DNA of 64,000 nt. Origin: Nocardioides sp. Root190. GTDB taxonomy: Bacteria; Actinomycetota; Actinomycetes; Propionibacteriales; Nocardioidaceae. This document shows, one piece after another, positions 32,073-41,500 of this stretch. Where the stretch lies: positions 71,029 through 135,028 of the forward strand of contig NZ_LMIA01000013.1 of assembly GCF_001428565.1 (NCBI RefSeq). Reading direction: 5' to 3'. A model generated the notes under the pieces. That model saw only the letters and a program-made list of their open reading frames with translations, was not told where the DNA came from and searched no databases. The position numbers and the translations under genes are program-made. Position 1 is the first letter of the stretch. Each line of letters begins with the position of its first letter.

Positions 32073-33379
32073 CCGTCTTCGGAAGCGTGCGAAGCGCACG
32101 CGCACCTCGGGCCGCGGTGGCCGCAGAGAACCCTGCGGTGCCGCTGACGGACACGACGCTGCTCGACGCGCTGGGCATCAGCAAGAACCTCAGCGGCACC
32201 AACGTCACCGAGATCACCGCGCTCGGCGTGCCGGCGGTCTGGCGCGCCATGCAGGTCAGTTGCAACGTGCCGGCCGCGCTCCCGCTGCACGGCTACCGCG
32301 AGGTCGAGAACGCCCGGGTTCGCGCGGTCGGACACAGCGCCCGGCTGCTGGACGACCCGCACCCCGACATGACGCCGTTTGAGCTGTGGCAGACCGCGTT
32401 CTTCCACAAGCGCGGCTGGGGCAACGCCTACCTGCGCAAGCTGCGCAACCCGCTCGGACAGGTGGTCGAGCTGTGGCCGATCTACCCGAACCGGGTCAAG
32501 GTCGGCCGAGAGTCCGAGGGCGGACGCAAGGTCTACTCGATCGACGGCGGCCGTGAGGTGCTTTCAGACAACGAGATCCTCCACCTGCCCGGGCTCGGGT
32601 ACGACGGGATCTGCGGCGTCTCCCCCATCCGCGCGGCCCGCGAGTCGATCGGCATGGCACTGGCCGCGCAGGAGTACGGCGCTCGGCTCTTCGGCTCCGG
32701 CTCGCTCGCCACCGGCGTGCTGCAGACCGAGCAGCGCCTCACCCAGCGCCAGGCGGACCAGCTCGCCGCGCGGTGGAAGGACAAGCGCACCGGTCTCGAG
32801 TCCGCACACGGAACCGTCGTGCTCGACAAGGGCGCCACCTTCCAGCAGCTCTCCATCAACCCCGACGACGCGCAGTTCCTCGAGTCACGTCGCTTCCAGG
32901 TCGTCGAGGTCTGCCGCTGGTTCGGCATCCCCCCGTTCCTGATGTTCGAGACCGAGAAGTCCACCAGCTGGGGCACCGGCCTCGAGCAGCAGGCGCTCGG
33001 CTGGGTGAAGTTCGACCTCGGCCCCGAGCTCACTGCGATGGAGCAGCGCTTAACCAAGCACGTGCTGCGCCCGACGCCGATCTACGCGAAGTACGCGCTC
33101 GAGGGCCTGCTCCGCGGCGACTCGGCAGCCCGGGCCGCCTTCTACAAGTCCATGTGGGAACTCGGCGCGCTGTCGACCAACGAGATCCGCGCCTACGAGG
33201 AGCAGTCTCCGGTCGAGGGCGGCGACGTGCGCTACCGACCCCTCAACTTCGGCGAGCTCGGCACCACCGACAACGGCAGCACCGACGAGTCAGCGCCGGC
33301 CGCCCCCGACCGCCCAGAGCCCGCGCGCCCCGCACAGCTCGCCCCCGTACCCACGATCCAGGAGGAGCGCTATGCGTGA
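32069..33379 (+). CDS. Portal protein (HK97 family)
   Basis: 436 aa from GTG 32069. Family patterns: GVPAVWRAMQVSCNVPAALPLHGYRE, PFELWQTAFFHKRGWGNAYL, VVELWPIYPNRV, ILHLPGLGYDGICGVSPIRAARESIG, and CRWFGIPPFLM. Forms the dodecameric portal ring through which DNA passes. Tail after residue 400 is Pro/acid rich. Overlaps the protease gene by 8 bases. Confidence 0.95.
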   Translation: MTVFGSVRSARAPRAAVAAENPAVPLTDTTLLDALGISKNLSGTNVTEITALGVPAVWRAMQVSCNVPAALPLHGYREVENARVRAVGHSARLLDDPHPDMTPFELWQTAFFHKRGWGNAYLRKLRNPLGQVVELWPIYPNRVKVGRESEGGRKVYSIDGGREVLSDNEILHLPGLGYDGICGVSPIRAARESIGMALAAQEYGARLFGSGSLATGVLQTEQRLTQRQADQLAARWKDKRTGLESAHGTVVLDKGATFQQLSINPDDAQFLESRRFQVVEVCRWFGIPPFLMFETEKSTSWGTGLEQQALGWVKFDLGPELTAMEQRLTKHVLRPTPIYAKYALEGLLRGDSAARAAFYKSMWELGALSTNEIRAYEEQSPVEGGDVRYRPLNFGELGTTDNGSTDESAPAAPDRPEPARPAQLAPVPTIQEERYA

Positions 33380-34229
33380 CATCCCCGGCCTGATGCCCCT
33401 GCTCAACCGCGCCTCGGCCCGCGCCGAGGAGCACCCGCGCTACCGCTTCCACGGCCGCCGGTCACCCGCCAACCGGCAACTGACCCCGGTGCGCGCTGAG
33501 GTGCCGGGCGGGAACATCACCGACGGCGTCGCAACCCTGCGCCTCTACGAGCCCATCGACTCCTGGGGTGCCCCGTGGGGCGTGTCGGCCCTGGAGTTCC
33601 TGGACGCCCTCGACCAGGTGCCGAGCGATGTCGACGAGATCCGCCTGCACATCAACTGCCCCGGCGGGGAGGTGTGGGAGGCCCTGGCGATCCTGAACAA
33701 CCTGCGCGAGCACGCGGCTCCCGTCACCGCGATCGTCGACGGCATCGCCGCCTCGGCGGCAAGCTTCATCGCCTGCGCCGCCGACAAGACCATCATGCGG
33801 CCCAACAGCCAGCTGATGATCCACGACGCATGGGGCATGTGCGTCGGCAACGCCGGCGACATGCACTCGACGGGCGACCTTCTCGGCCAGATCAGCGACA
33901 ACATCGCCGCGGTCTACGCCGACAAGTCCGGGGGCAGCACCGAGGATTGGCGCGCGATCATGCTCGACGAAGGCTGGTACGTCGCCCAGGAGGCGGTCGA
34001 CGCCGGGCTCGCCGACGTGGTCGAGGGCGCCCAGATCGACGGGGACCCCGCCGCCGCCTTCGACCTCAAGGGCGCCGGGATGAAGTTCGCCGGCCGAGCA
34101 GAGGCCCCGGCCCCGAAGATCCCCAAGCCTCCGCGGCAGCAGGCCCCCGCCCCTGCGGAGGACGCCGACGACCGCCAAGCCCGCTTCCACGCGCTGCGGG
34201 AGCGGCGCCACCAGAAGCGAGCGGGCTGA
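33372..34229 (+). CDS. ClpP-like head maturation protease
   Basis: 285 aa. S14-type serine protease: INCPGGEVWEALAILNNL, the nucleophile Ser in GIAASAASFIACAADK, and the His in QLMIHDAW. Cleaves scaffold or capsid N-termini during prohead maturation. The C-terminal 60 residues are charged and Pro-rich and might serve as a scaffold. Between portal and capsid, as in HK97-type phages. Confidence 0.93.
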   Translation: MRDIPGLMPLLNRASARAEEHPRYRFHGRRSPANRQLTPVRAEVPGGNITDGVATLRLYEPIDSWGAPWGVSALEFLDALDQVPSDVDEIRLHINCPGGEVWEALAILNNLREHAAPVTAIVDGIAASAASFIACAADKTIMRPNSQLMIHDAWGMCVGNAGDMHSTGDLLGQISDNIAAVYADKSGGSTEDWRAIMLDEGWYVAQEAVDAGLADVVEGAQIDGDPAAAFDLKGAGMKFAGRAEAPAPKIPKPPRQQAPAPAEDADDRQARFHALRERRHQKRAG

Positions 34230-34325
34230 TCAACGACTCTCCCGTCCAGCACAGGGCTGGCCAGGAGCACGACCCGCCGCGTCCGCGTGCGGGCAATCCG
34301 CAACGCGGAAGAGAGGAAGCCGACC

Positions 34326-35573
34326 ATGGCATCGAGCAAGGAGCTGCGTGAGCAGCGCGCCGGCATCTGGGAGCAGATGAAGGCGATCATGGCCGCCCCC
34401 GCCGGCGAGGGCGACAAGCTGTCGGCCGACCAGGAGCAGACCTACGACCGTCTCGAGACGTCGTACGACAAGCTCGACGTGGACATCGAGCGCCAGGAGC
34501 GCTTCGAGGCCAACGACGCGGCCAACTCCAAGGTCGACCGCTCTGGCGTCGTCGCCCCGAGCGACGAGGTCGACGACGAGGAGTTCGCCAAGGGCTACAC
34601 CGAGGCCTTCAACCGATGGATGCGCGGCGGCATGAACGTGCTCGGCCACGACGACCAGCGGGTCCTTGCGTCCGGCTTCGTCAAGGACGACGCCATCCGC
34701 AACGCCCAGGGCGTCGGCACCGGTGCTGCCGGCGGCTACGCCGTCCCCCCGGCGTTCCGCCAGAAGGTCGTCGAGAAGCTGCGTGCGATGGCCTCGATGC
34801 GGCAGTACGCCGAGGTCATCACGACCGAGACCGGTGCCACCCTGCCGTGGCCCACGGAGGACGACGCCACGGAGGGCGCCATCCTCGGCGAGAACACCGC
34901 GGCCTCGGAGCAGGACCTCGAGCTGGGCACCAACGACATCGGCTCGTACATGTACCACTCCAAGATCGTCCGCACCTCGCTGCAGCTGATCCAGGACAGC
35001 TTCTTCGACATCGACGACTGGCTGTCGACCCGCCTGGCCCGCCGCATCGCTCGGGTCCAGAACCGGCACTTCACCGTGGGTACCGGCACCGGTCAGCCGG
35101 ACGGGCTCATCACCTCGGCGCCCGTGGGTGTCACGGCCGCGGCGATCGCTGCCGTGACCTACGACGAGCTCGTCGACCTCACGGAGTCGCTGGACGCCGC
35201 CTACACCGAGGGCAACGACAACCTGCGGTTCATGTACAACCAGAAGTTCCGCAAGGGCCTGCGCAAGCTCAAAGACGGTAACCAGCGCCCCCTGTGGGAG
35301 CCGTCCATGCAGGCCGGCACGCCGGCGCTCCTGATGGGCTACCCGGTCGCGATCAACAACTACGTCCCGGAGCCGGCGGCCGGGGCGAAGACGGTCGCCT
35401 TCGGCGACTTCCGCGAGAGCTACCTCATCCGAGACGTCTCCGACTTCGCGCTCCTGCGGCTCACCGAGCGGTATGCCGAGTTCCTGCAGGTCGGATTCCT
35501 GGGCTTCCAGCGCTCTGACGGCACCCTGCAGAACTCCAGCTCGGTGCGCACGCTGCAGCAGGCCGCGGCCTGA
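34326..35573 (+). CDS. Major capsid protein (HK97 fold)
   Basis: 415 aa from ATG 34326. N-terminal helical delta domain (SKELREQRAGIWEQMKAIM, about residues 3-75) probably removed by the protease. The HK97 core follows: GAAGGYAVPPAFRQKVVEKL, TLPWPTEDD, RTSLQLIQDSFFDIDDWLS, HFTVGTGTGQPDGLI, and FGDFRESYLIRD near the C-terminus. Self-processing of a delta domain is family knowledge. Confidence 0.95.
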   Translation: MASSKELREQRAGIWEQMKAIMAAPAGEGDKLSADQEQTYDRLETSYDKLDVDIERQERFEANDAANSKVDRSGVVAPSDEVDDEEFAKGYTEAFNRWMRGGMNVLGHDDQRVLASGFVKDDAIRNAQGVGTGAAGGYAVPPAFRQKVVEKLRAMASMRQYAEVITTETGATLPWPTEDDATEGAILGENTAASEQDLELGTNDIGSYMYHSKIVRTSLQLIQDSFFDIDDWLSTRLARRIARVQNRHFTVGTGTGQPDGLITSAPVGVTAAAIAAVTYDELVDLTESLDAAYTEGNDNLRFMYNQKFRKGLRKLKDGNQRPLWEPSMQAGTPALLMGYPVAINNYVPEPAAGAKTVAFGDFRESYLIRDVSDFALLRLTERYAEFLQVGFLGFQRSDGTLQNSSSVRTLQQAAA

Positions 35574-35659
35574 TCGTCACGGCTCCGGCAGGCCCGGCCT
35601 CGACGCCAGGCCTGCCGGAGTCCCCAGCACCACCACCGCACCGAAGAAGGGACATCGCC

Positions 35660-36019
35660 ATGGCGACCAGCACCAGCAAGCCGAAGACCACCGACATCGA
35701 CACGGCCAACACCGCCGTCAAGCACGAGGGCGACCACGACCGCGTGCAGATGCTCTCCCTGCGCGCCGACGGCACTCCGGACCAGCACAACCCGGAGATC
35801 ATCGGCGACAAGGAGGCCGCCGTGAAGGCGGCCCAGGAGCAGTTCAAGCAGCAGGCGGTCTCCGCAGCCGACGCCAAGAACGCCGGTGACGGCGGCTCGA
35901 CGGTCGAGGACGCTCCCCAGGACCCGACCATCGAGGCGGCCAAGGCCGAGCACGACAAGGTCGCCGCCGCGGCCGAGAAGGCCGCCGAGAAGGTCGTCAG
36001 CGCTCTCCACGAGGGCTGA
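35660..36019 (+). CDS. Small structural protein, Ala/Lys/Glu rich
   Basis: 119 aa. Disordered N-terminus, an EAAVKAAQEQFKQQAVSAADAK helix, and an Ala-rich C-terminal helix with AEKAAEKVVSALHEG. It follows the capsid gene, where decoration or minor head proteins lie. No clear family. Confidence 0.6.
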   Translation: MATSTSKPKTTDIDTANTAVKHEGDHDRVQMLSLRADGTPDQHNPEIIGDKEAAVKAAQEQFKQQAVSAADAKNAGDGGSTVEDAPQDPTIEAAKAEHDKVAAAAEKAAEKVVSALHEG

Positions 36020-36099
36020 CCCCCAGCGCCGCTCGCCCTGCGCCCCGTTCCGCGGGGCGAGCGGCTCCCCCACCTCTTCGAGTCCAGGAAGGCACCGCC

Positions 36100-36441
36100 G
36101 TGGCCGTCACCAAGGAACAGCTCCGCACCGAGGTCGGTGCCGGACCTGGCGACGACGCACTGCTGGAGCGCTGCCTTGCCGAGGCCGTGGAGGACATCAC
36201 GACGTACCTCGCCGACAACGACGTGCTCGACACCGACCTCCCGCCGACCGTCCTGGACCGCGCGGTACGGGTCGCCGCCGCGGACGCCTTCCACACCTCG
36301 AAGGCTCCCAACGGCATCGCCAACCAGGAGTTCGACGTCGGCAACGGTGAGATCTCCTCAACGCCGATCCGCGTCAGCCGCGATCCGCTGCGCGGGGCCC
36401 GCAGGGTGCTCGAGCTCTACGTGGGGCCGGTGATCGCATGA
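36100..36441 (+). CDS. Head-tail connector protein (gp6-like)
   Basis: 113 aa from GTG 36100. Mostly helical with LLERCLAEAVEDITTYL and LDRAVRVAAADAFHTSKAP, then the RDPLRGARRVLELYVGP tail. Size, helices and place right after the head genes fit the HK97 gp6-type adaptor that docks under the portal. Confidence 0.7.
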   Translation: MAVTKEQLRTEVGAGPGDDALLERCLAEAVEDITTYLADNDVLDTDLPPTVLDRAVRVAAADAFHTSKAPNGIANQEFDVGNGEISSTPIRVSRDPLRGARRVLELYVGPVIA

Positions 36442-36827
36442 GCGCGCTCTCCCAGCTCCGGACCGAGCTGCGCGACAAGCTCACCGAGGCAGACCTCTTC
36501 GCCTTCACCATCGTGCCGGAGAAGGTCACGCCGCCGTTCGTCTACGCGGCCCCCGACGAGCCGTACATCAGCTTCGAGGCTGGCGCCGACCTGGCCTTCG
36601 GCGAGGCCGTGGTCCGCCACCGCCTCGGCCTGGTGGTGGCCGCCGGTGTCAACGAGGTCGAGGCCGATGCGCTCGACGAGCTGCTGCTGAAGGTCCTCGC
36701 CATCGACTTCAGTCCTCACGTCATCGACACGGTTGACGAGCCGGGCCAGATCCGCGTCAACCAGCAGACCCACCTCGCCGCCGCCGTACACCTCTCGGTG
36801 GCCGTCAACCTTCTGGAGGCTCCGTGA
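36438..36827 (+). CDS. Head-tail joining / tail terminator-like protein
   Basis: 129 aa, ATGA overlap with the previous gene. N-terminal helix LSQLRTELRDKLTE, then beta strands (FVYAAPDEPYISFEAG, LGLVVAAGVNEVEADALDELLLKVL) and VAVNLLEAP at the end, the layout of minor tail or stopper proteins. Assigned by order and fold pattern. Confidence 0.6.
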   Translation: MSALSQLRTELRDKLTEADLFAFTIVPEKVTPPFVYAAPDEPYISFEAGADLAFGEAVVRHRLGLVVAAGVNEVEADALDELLLKVLAIDFSPHVIDTVDEPGQIRVNQQTHLAAAVHLSVAVNLLEAP

Positions 36828-37201
36828 TCACCATCGAGGACACCCTCAAGCACCTCGCCGAAAACAGCATCGCCGGCGCTTGGGACGACGAGCGGGTGAC
36901 CGCTGTGCTGGCCGCTGAGCGCGCCGCACAGCGCTCGGTGCTCGACCTCCCCTCCCCGCGTCCGGCCGAGGCCGACGAGGCACTCCTGGCCCGCGTGGTG
37001 CACAACCTGACCACCTCGACGTCGAAGACCGTCGAGCGGATCGGAGTCCAGGGAGACGGTGTGCGCGAGCTCGAGCAGCGCTGGAGCCGCCGGCGCCGTG
37101 CCGAGCCGGTCGAGGACTCCTCCCCCAAGCCTCGCCGCAAGCGCGCGGCGAAGAAGACGGCTGCCACGCCGGCCGACACCAACAAGAAGGAGAACCGCTG
37201 A
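36824..37201 (+). CDS. Small structural protein with basic tail
   Basis: 125 aa from GTG 36824. Helical N-terminal 80 residues, then a strongly basic segment (RWSRRRRAEPVEDSSPKPRRKRAAKKTAA split over its length). Overlaps both neighbours. It lies among connector genes; a role in the head-tail interface is inferred. Confidence 0.55.
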   Translation: MITIEDTLKHLAENSIAGAWDDERVTAVLAAERAAQRSVLDLPSPRPAEADEALLARVVHNLTTSTSKTVERIGVQGDGVRELEQRWSRRRRAEPVEDSSPKPRRKRAAKKTAATPADTNKKENR

Positions 37202-37620
37202 TGGCCGCCATCGGAACGCGCAAGCTCAAGCTGGAGATCGACGGGACGAACTACACCCCGCAGGTCTCCAACGTCCGCATCACCTCGGGCGAGGCCGACT
37301 CGGACTTCGTCACCTTCGAGGACGCCGCCAACGGCGGAGCCCGGGACTACGCCCTCGTGATCACGCTCGTGCAGGACGCCGCGGCGGGCACGCTGTGGCG
37401 CGAGATCTTCGACAGCGCCGGCACCGACGTGCCCTACACGGTGATGCCCTACGGCAACGCAGCGCCGACCGCCGGCGAGCCGCACTTCGAGGGCACCGCC
37501 ACCATCACCGAGCCCGACGGTGACCTGCTCGGTGGCGAGGCCAACAAGTCCAACACGGCGAAGATGACTATCGAGGTCACCTTCCCCTGCACCGCCAAGC
37601 CGACTCTGGTCTCGGCCTGA
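37201..37620 (+). CDS. Major tail protein (probable)
   Basis: 139 aa, beta-rich: TRKLKLEIDGTNYTPQVSNVRI, SDFVTFEDAANGGARDYALVITLVQD, and EGTATITEPDGDLLGG then AKMTIEVTF. Small tail-tube proteins of siphoviruses have this size and all-beta pattern, and the gene stands just before the gp10-like and chaperone genes. Order is a little unusual, since the gp10-like gene normally precedes it. Confidence 0.7.
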   Translation: MAAIGTRKLKLEIDGTNYTPQVSNVRITSGEADSDFVTFEDAANGGARDYALVITLVQDAAAGTLWREIFDSAGTDVPYTVMPYGNAAPTAGEPHFEGTATITEPDGDLLGGEANKSNTAKMTIEVTFPCTAKPTLVSA

Positions 37621-37634
37621 GAGCCGCCTGACCC

Positions 37635-38018
37635 ATGAGCGAGTACGTCAGCATCCGGATCGACGGCCTGAACGGCGTCGTGCGGGATCTGATCGCCATG
37701 GGTCTCGAGGTCGAGGACCTCAAGGGAGCGTTCTCCGAGATCGCCCGGTTCGGCGCCATCGTGGCCGCACGCCACGCACCGCGCCGGACCGGGCGCCTCG
37801 CCGGAGACATCCGCGGCAACCGGGCACGCAACAAGGCCGTTGTGGCGGCCGGCCGGACGGCAGTGCCGTACGCCGGCCCCATCAACTACGGCTGGGCCGC
37901 CCGCGGCATCCAGGCATCGGGCTTCATGCAGCGAGCCGACGACGAGCTGCAGCCCTACGCCCTACGCGTCCTCGAGCAGAACATCAACGCCAGCATCCGC
38001 GCCCGCGGGCTGGCCTGA
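37635..38018 (+). CDS. HK97 gp10-like head-tail component
   Basis: 127 aa. Contains ARHAPRRTGRLAGDIRGN and AVPYAGPINYGWAARGIQASGFMQRADDEL, the characteristic signature of the HK97-gp10 family (PRRTGRL, Y-a-xxxxG, F). Probably a connector or tail-completion protein. Confidence 0.88.
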   Translation: MSEYVSIRIDGLNGVVRDLIAMGLEVEDLKGAFSEIARFGAIVAARHAPRRTGRLAGDIRGNRARNKAVVAAGRTAVPYAGPINYGWAARGIQASGFMQRADDELQPYALRVLEQNINASIRARGLA

Positions 38019-38040
38019 GCACCGAACGGAACGGATCACC

Positions 38041-38400
38041 ATGAGCACCAGCACCGCAACGCCACCGGCCGAGACCGCCGACGACAGCGCCTCGACCAGC
38101 ACGAAGGTCTCCTTCTCCGAGACGGTCGCCAGCCTCACCGGCCACGAGGAGATCGCCATCGAGGAGCGATTCGGCGAGCCGATCGGCCGGTTGATGGCCT
38201 CGGCTCTCTCCAAGGCCGGCCGGGCCCTGCTCTTCGTGGTCGAGACGCGCACCGGCACGAAGGCCGCCGAGGCCCACAAGACCGTGATGGCCATGCGTCT
38301 GGACGAGGTCAACGCGCGGTTCTTCGACGACGACGAGGACGACGACGCCGACGAGGACACGGACAGCCCCGAGGGAAAAGACGAATCGCCCTCCGCCTGA
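38041..38400 (+). CDS. Tail assembly chaperone, short form (gpG-like)
   Basis: 119 aa. Ser/Thr-rich start, a conserved middle with EEIAIEERFGEPIGRLMASALSKAGRALLFVVETRTG, and an acidic end (FFDDDEDDDADEDTD). It is immediately followed by a -1 frame open to the tape-measure ribosome site. Helps assemble the tail around the tape measure protein. Confidence 0.85.
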   Translation: MSTSTATPPAETADDSASTSTKVSFSETVASLTGHEEIAIEERFGEPIGRLMASALSKAGRALLFVVETRTGTKAAEAHKTVMAMRLDEVNARFFDDDEDDDADEDTDSPEGKDESPSA

Positions 38401-38522
38401 GGGCCTACGACCAGGCGGCCTGGTGCTTGATGACTCGACAGTCGGTCGACATCTACCGGTCGCTCACCCGCCTCGAGCGGGACGCATTTCTCGATCTCGT
38501 GACGACGCCCAACAGGAGGTGA
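38041..38522 (+). CDS. Tail assembly chaperone, -1 frameshift form (gpGT-like)
   Basis: The slippery heptamer G GGA AAA at 38373-38379 is in the correct phase of the short form. A -1 slip continues through about 47 codons (RRIALRLRAYDQAAW, then LMTRQSVDIYRSLTRLERDAFLDL) to a stop at 38520-38522, just before the tape measure start. The extension looks protein-like, with YRSLTRLERDAFL resembling conserved gpT domains. Ratio of forms cannot be told from sequence. Confidence 0.85.
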
Positions 38523-38525
38523 CCA

Positions 38526-41500
38526 GTGGCCGGACCAATCCGCATCGCGATCCTCGCCAACGGTCGCCAGGCGCGCCGTGAGACCGAGCTCGTGGCCAGC
38601 GCGTTCGAGCAGCTCGGCAGTGTGGTCAAGGGCATCGGCCTTGGCCTCCTCACCGGTGGAATCGCAGGCTTCGCTGCCAGCGCGGTTGACGCCGAGCGGA
38701 AGTTCTCGACCTCGATGCGGCTCATCCAGGCATCGACCGGAGCCTCGAGCGAGCAGATCAAGCTGCTGAACAACGAGGCGGTCCGGCTCGGCCAGGACAC
38801 TTCGTTCTCCGCCGGCGAGGCCGCCGACGCCATGCTCGAGCTCGGCAAGTCCGGCCTCAGCACGGCGAAGATCATGGCTGCGGTGCCCGAGGTGATGAAC
38901 CTCGCTGCGACCGAAGGCCTCGACCTGGCGCAGGCAGCGGGGATCGTCACCTCATCGCTCGCGCAGTTCCGCCTCCGGGCCAACCAGTCCTCCGTGGTGG
39001 TCAACGCCCTCGCCGGAGCCAGCAACGCCTCGCGCTCCTCGGTCGCCTCGCTCGGCGAGTCCCTGAAGCTGGTCGGCTCCGCCGGCGCGGGCATCGGCCT
39101 CTCGGTCAACGAGACCGCCGCGGCGCTCGCGGCCCTCAGTGATGCCGGCCTTGACGGCTCCGTGGCAGGCACGTCGCTGGCCGCCGTTTTCAACCGGCTC
39201 GTCCCCCAGACCGACCGAGCCCGCACAGCGATGTCGGAGCTGGGCCTCAACTTCGTCAAGAGCAACGGCGACTTCAAGAACATCGTCCAGATCGCCGGAG
39301 AGCTGCAGGGAGCACTCGGCAAGGTCCGAGGCGAGGCCAATCGGAAGACGAAGATCAGCGCGATCTTCGGCAACGACGCCTCGACCATCGCCGCCGTCAA
39401 CGCGCTGGTCAACGCCGGCGCCGACGGCCTCAAGGACTACACCCAGGCCACCAAGGACCAGGGCGCCGCGCAGAAGCTGGCGACCGCGCGCATGTCCGGC
39501 ACCGAGGGAGCCCTCGAGCGCTTGGCGGGCTCGGTCGAGACCGCGAAGCTCCGACTCGGCCAGGAACTCGCGCCGGCCGTTTCCGCTGGTGCGGACGCCC
39601 TCGACGACAAGCTGGTACCCGCGATGGAGGCCGGCATCAAGGCCGGCAAGGACATCGCGCGCGCCCTCGTCCCCGCGGCGAAGGAGATCACCGAGGCCCT
39701 GAGCAACCTTGCGGGCGAGGGCGACGTCGTCGCTCGGGTCTTCGACGATGTCTTCCTTCCTGCTCTCGAGACCACTGCTGACGCAGTCGCTGGACTGGTC
39801 AACTTCGTCGACGAGCTGCCGGGACCGATCAAGGACATCGGCGTCCAGGTCGGCATCGCCGCCCTCGTCATGCCCCGACTCGCGGCCGGCTTCGGTCTCG
39901 TGCAGGCCCGAGCGACAGCGGCGGGGGTCTCGATGCTCACGTTCGGTCAGAAGCTCGCTCAGAACCGCGCAGCCATGACCTACGCGACCGGCGCCATCGG
40001 CAAGGCGCAGGCAGCGCTGCACGGCTTCGGCGGCGCCGCTCGAAGCGTCGCCGGCATTGGCGGCATGCTGGCGCTCTCGCAGGGTATGAGCTCGACCAAC
40101 GACAAGACCAAGGTCCTCATGACCACACTGGGCGCTGCCGCGTTCGGGTTCTCGGTAGCAGGTCCATGGGGTGGGGCCCTCGTGGGCGCGGCCGGCCTGT
40201 TGATGAGCCTCAAGTCGGCTACCGGCTCCGCCGAAAAGGCAGCCAAGGACAGCCAGACGACGTGGGAGAACTACGCCGCAACCCTGGACAAGGTGACGGC
40301 CGCGACCACTGCCGCAACCCGCGAGATGATCGCCCAGGACCTGCAGAACTCAGACCTGCTGAAGTCCGCCGCGGAGTTCGGCGTGTCGAAGCAGACGCTG
40401 GTCGACGGCATTCTCGGAGAGAAGAAGGCCCGCGGCGAGCTGACGGGAATCCTGAAGGACCAGCGGTCCGCCATCGAGGCGCTGAAGGCCGACCCTCGCG
40501 CCAACGAGCAGAGCCTCACCGGCAAGGCGATTCAGCAGGAGATCGCGGATCGCAAGCGGCTGGTCAAGGGCATCGAGAGCGAGACCGGCGAACTCCGTGA
40601 GGCCACCAAGGCGACCATCGAGCTCGCCGCGATCGCCAACCGGATCCCCGAAGAGGTCCAGACCAAGATCACGTCGAACGCGGTCCAGTCCGCCCGCGAC
40701 ATCGCGAACCTGGCCGTCTCCTACAAGCTCACGCCGAAGCAGATCAAGACCGTGCTCCAGCTGACCGGGGCCGAGGCCTCGGTCAAGAAGATCCAAGCGA
40801 TCGCGCGACGGATGACCGAGCTCGCTCCCGAGGCAAAGAAGGAGGGTGCGAAGGCCGGCAAGGCGCTCAGCGACGGCGTGGGCACCGCGCCCAAGCCGAA
40901 CCTCGCGGGGTTCCGCGGTGCGCTCTCTGGCCAGATCAACACTCTGGTGGGGACGGCCCGCACTGGCGGTGACCGTGTGGGCAGCAACCTCGGCTCTGGC
41001 ATGTACGCCGGGCTCGGTCGGTGGATCAGCCCCATCGCCGCACGCTCCGCGGGCATGGTGTCGGCTGCCATCAAATCGGCCCAGACCGCGGGGCAGATCC
41101 AGTCCCCGTCACGGAAGACCCGCTACCTGGGCGAGATGCTCGGCGAGGGCCTGGCAGCGGGTCTCCGCGCCTCACAGCCCCGGGCACGGACCGCTGGGCA
41201 GCAGCTGATGGACTCGGTTCTCGCGGGCGTCGTGAAGGGCTCGGCCGGAGTCGACGCCGCGCTGTCGAAGATCACCGCGCAGATCGAGAAGTCGATCACC
41301 GGCAAGAAGCAGACCGCGCGCGAGAAGGCCCTGCTGAAGCGGTACGCCTCGCAGTACAAGGCGCTGCGCGACAACGCCAGGGCGCAGGACCGGGTCAACG
41401 CCCGGCTCGAGGCGGCCCGCGACAAGCTCAAGCTCCTGACCGAGGAGTACAAGGACTACGCCGCCACGATCAAGACCGCGATCACCACCACGGGCGACGT

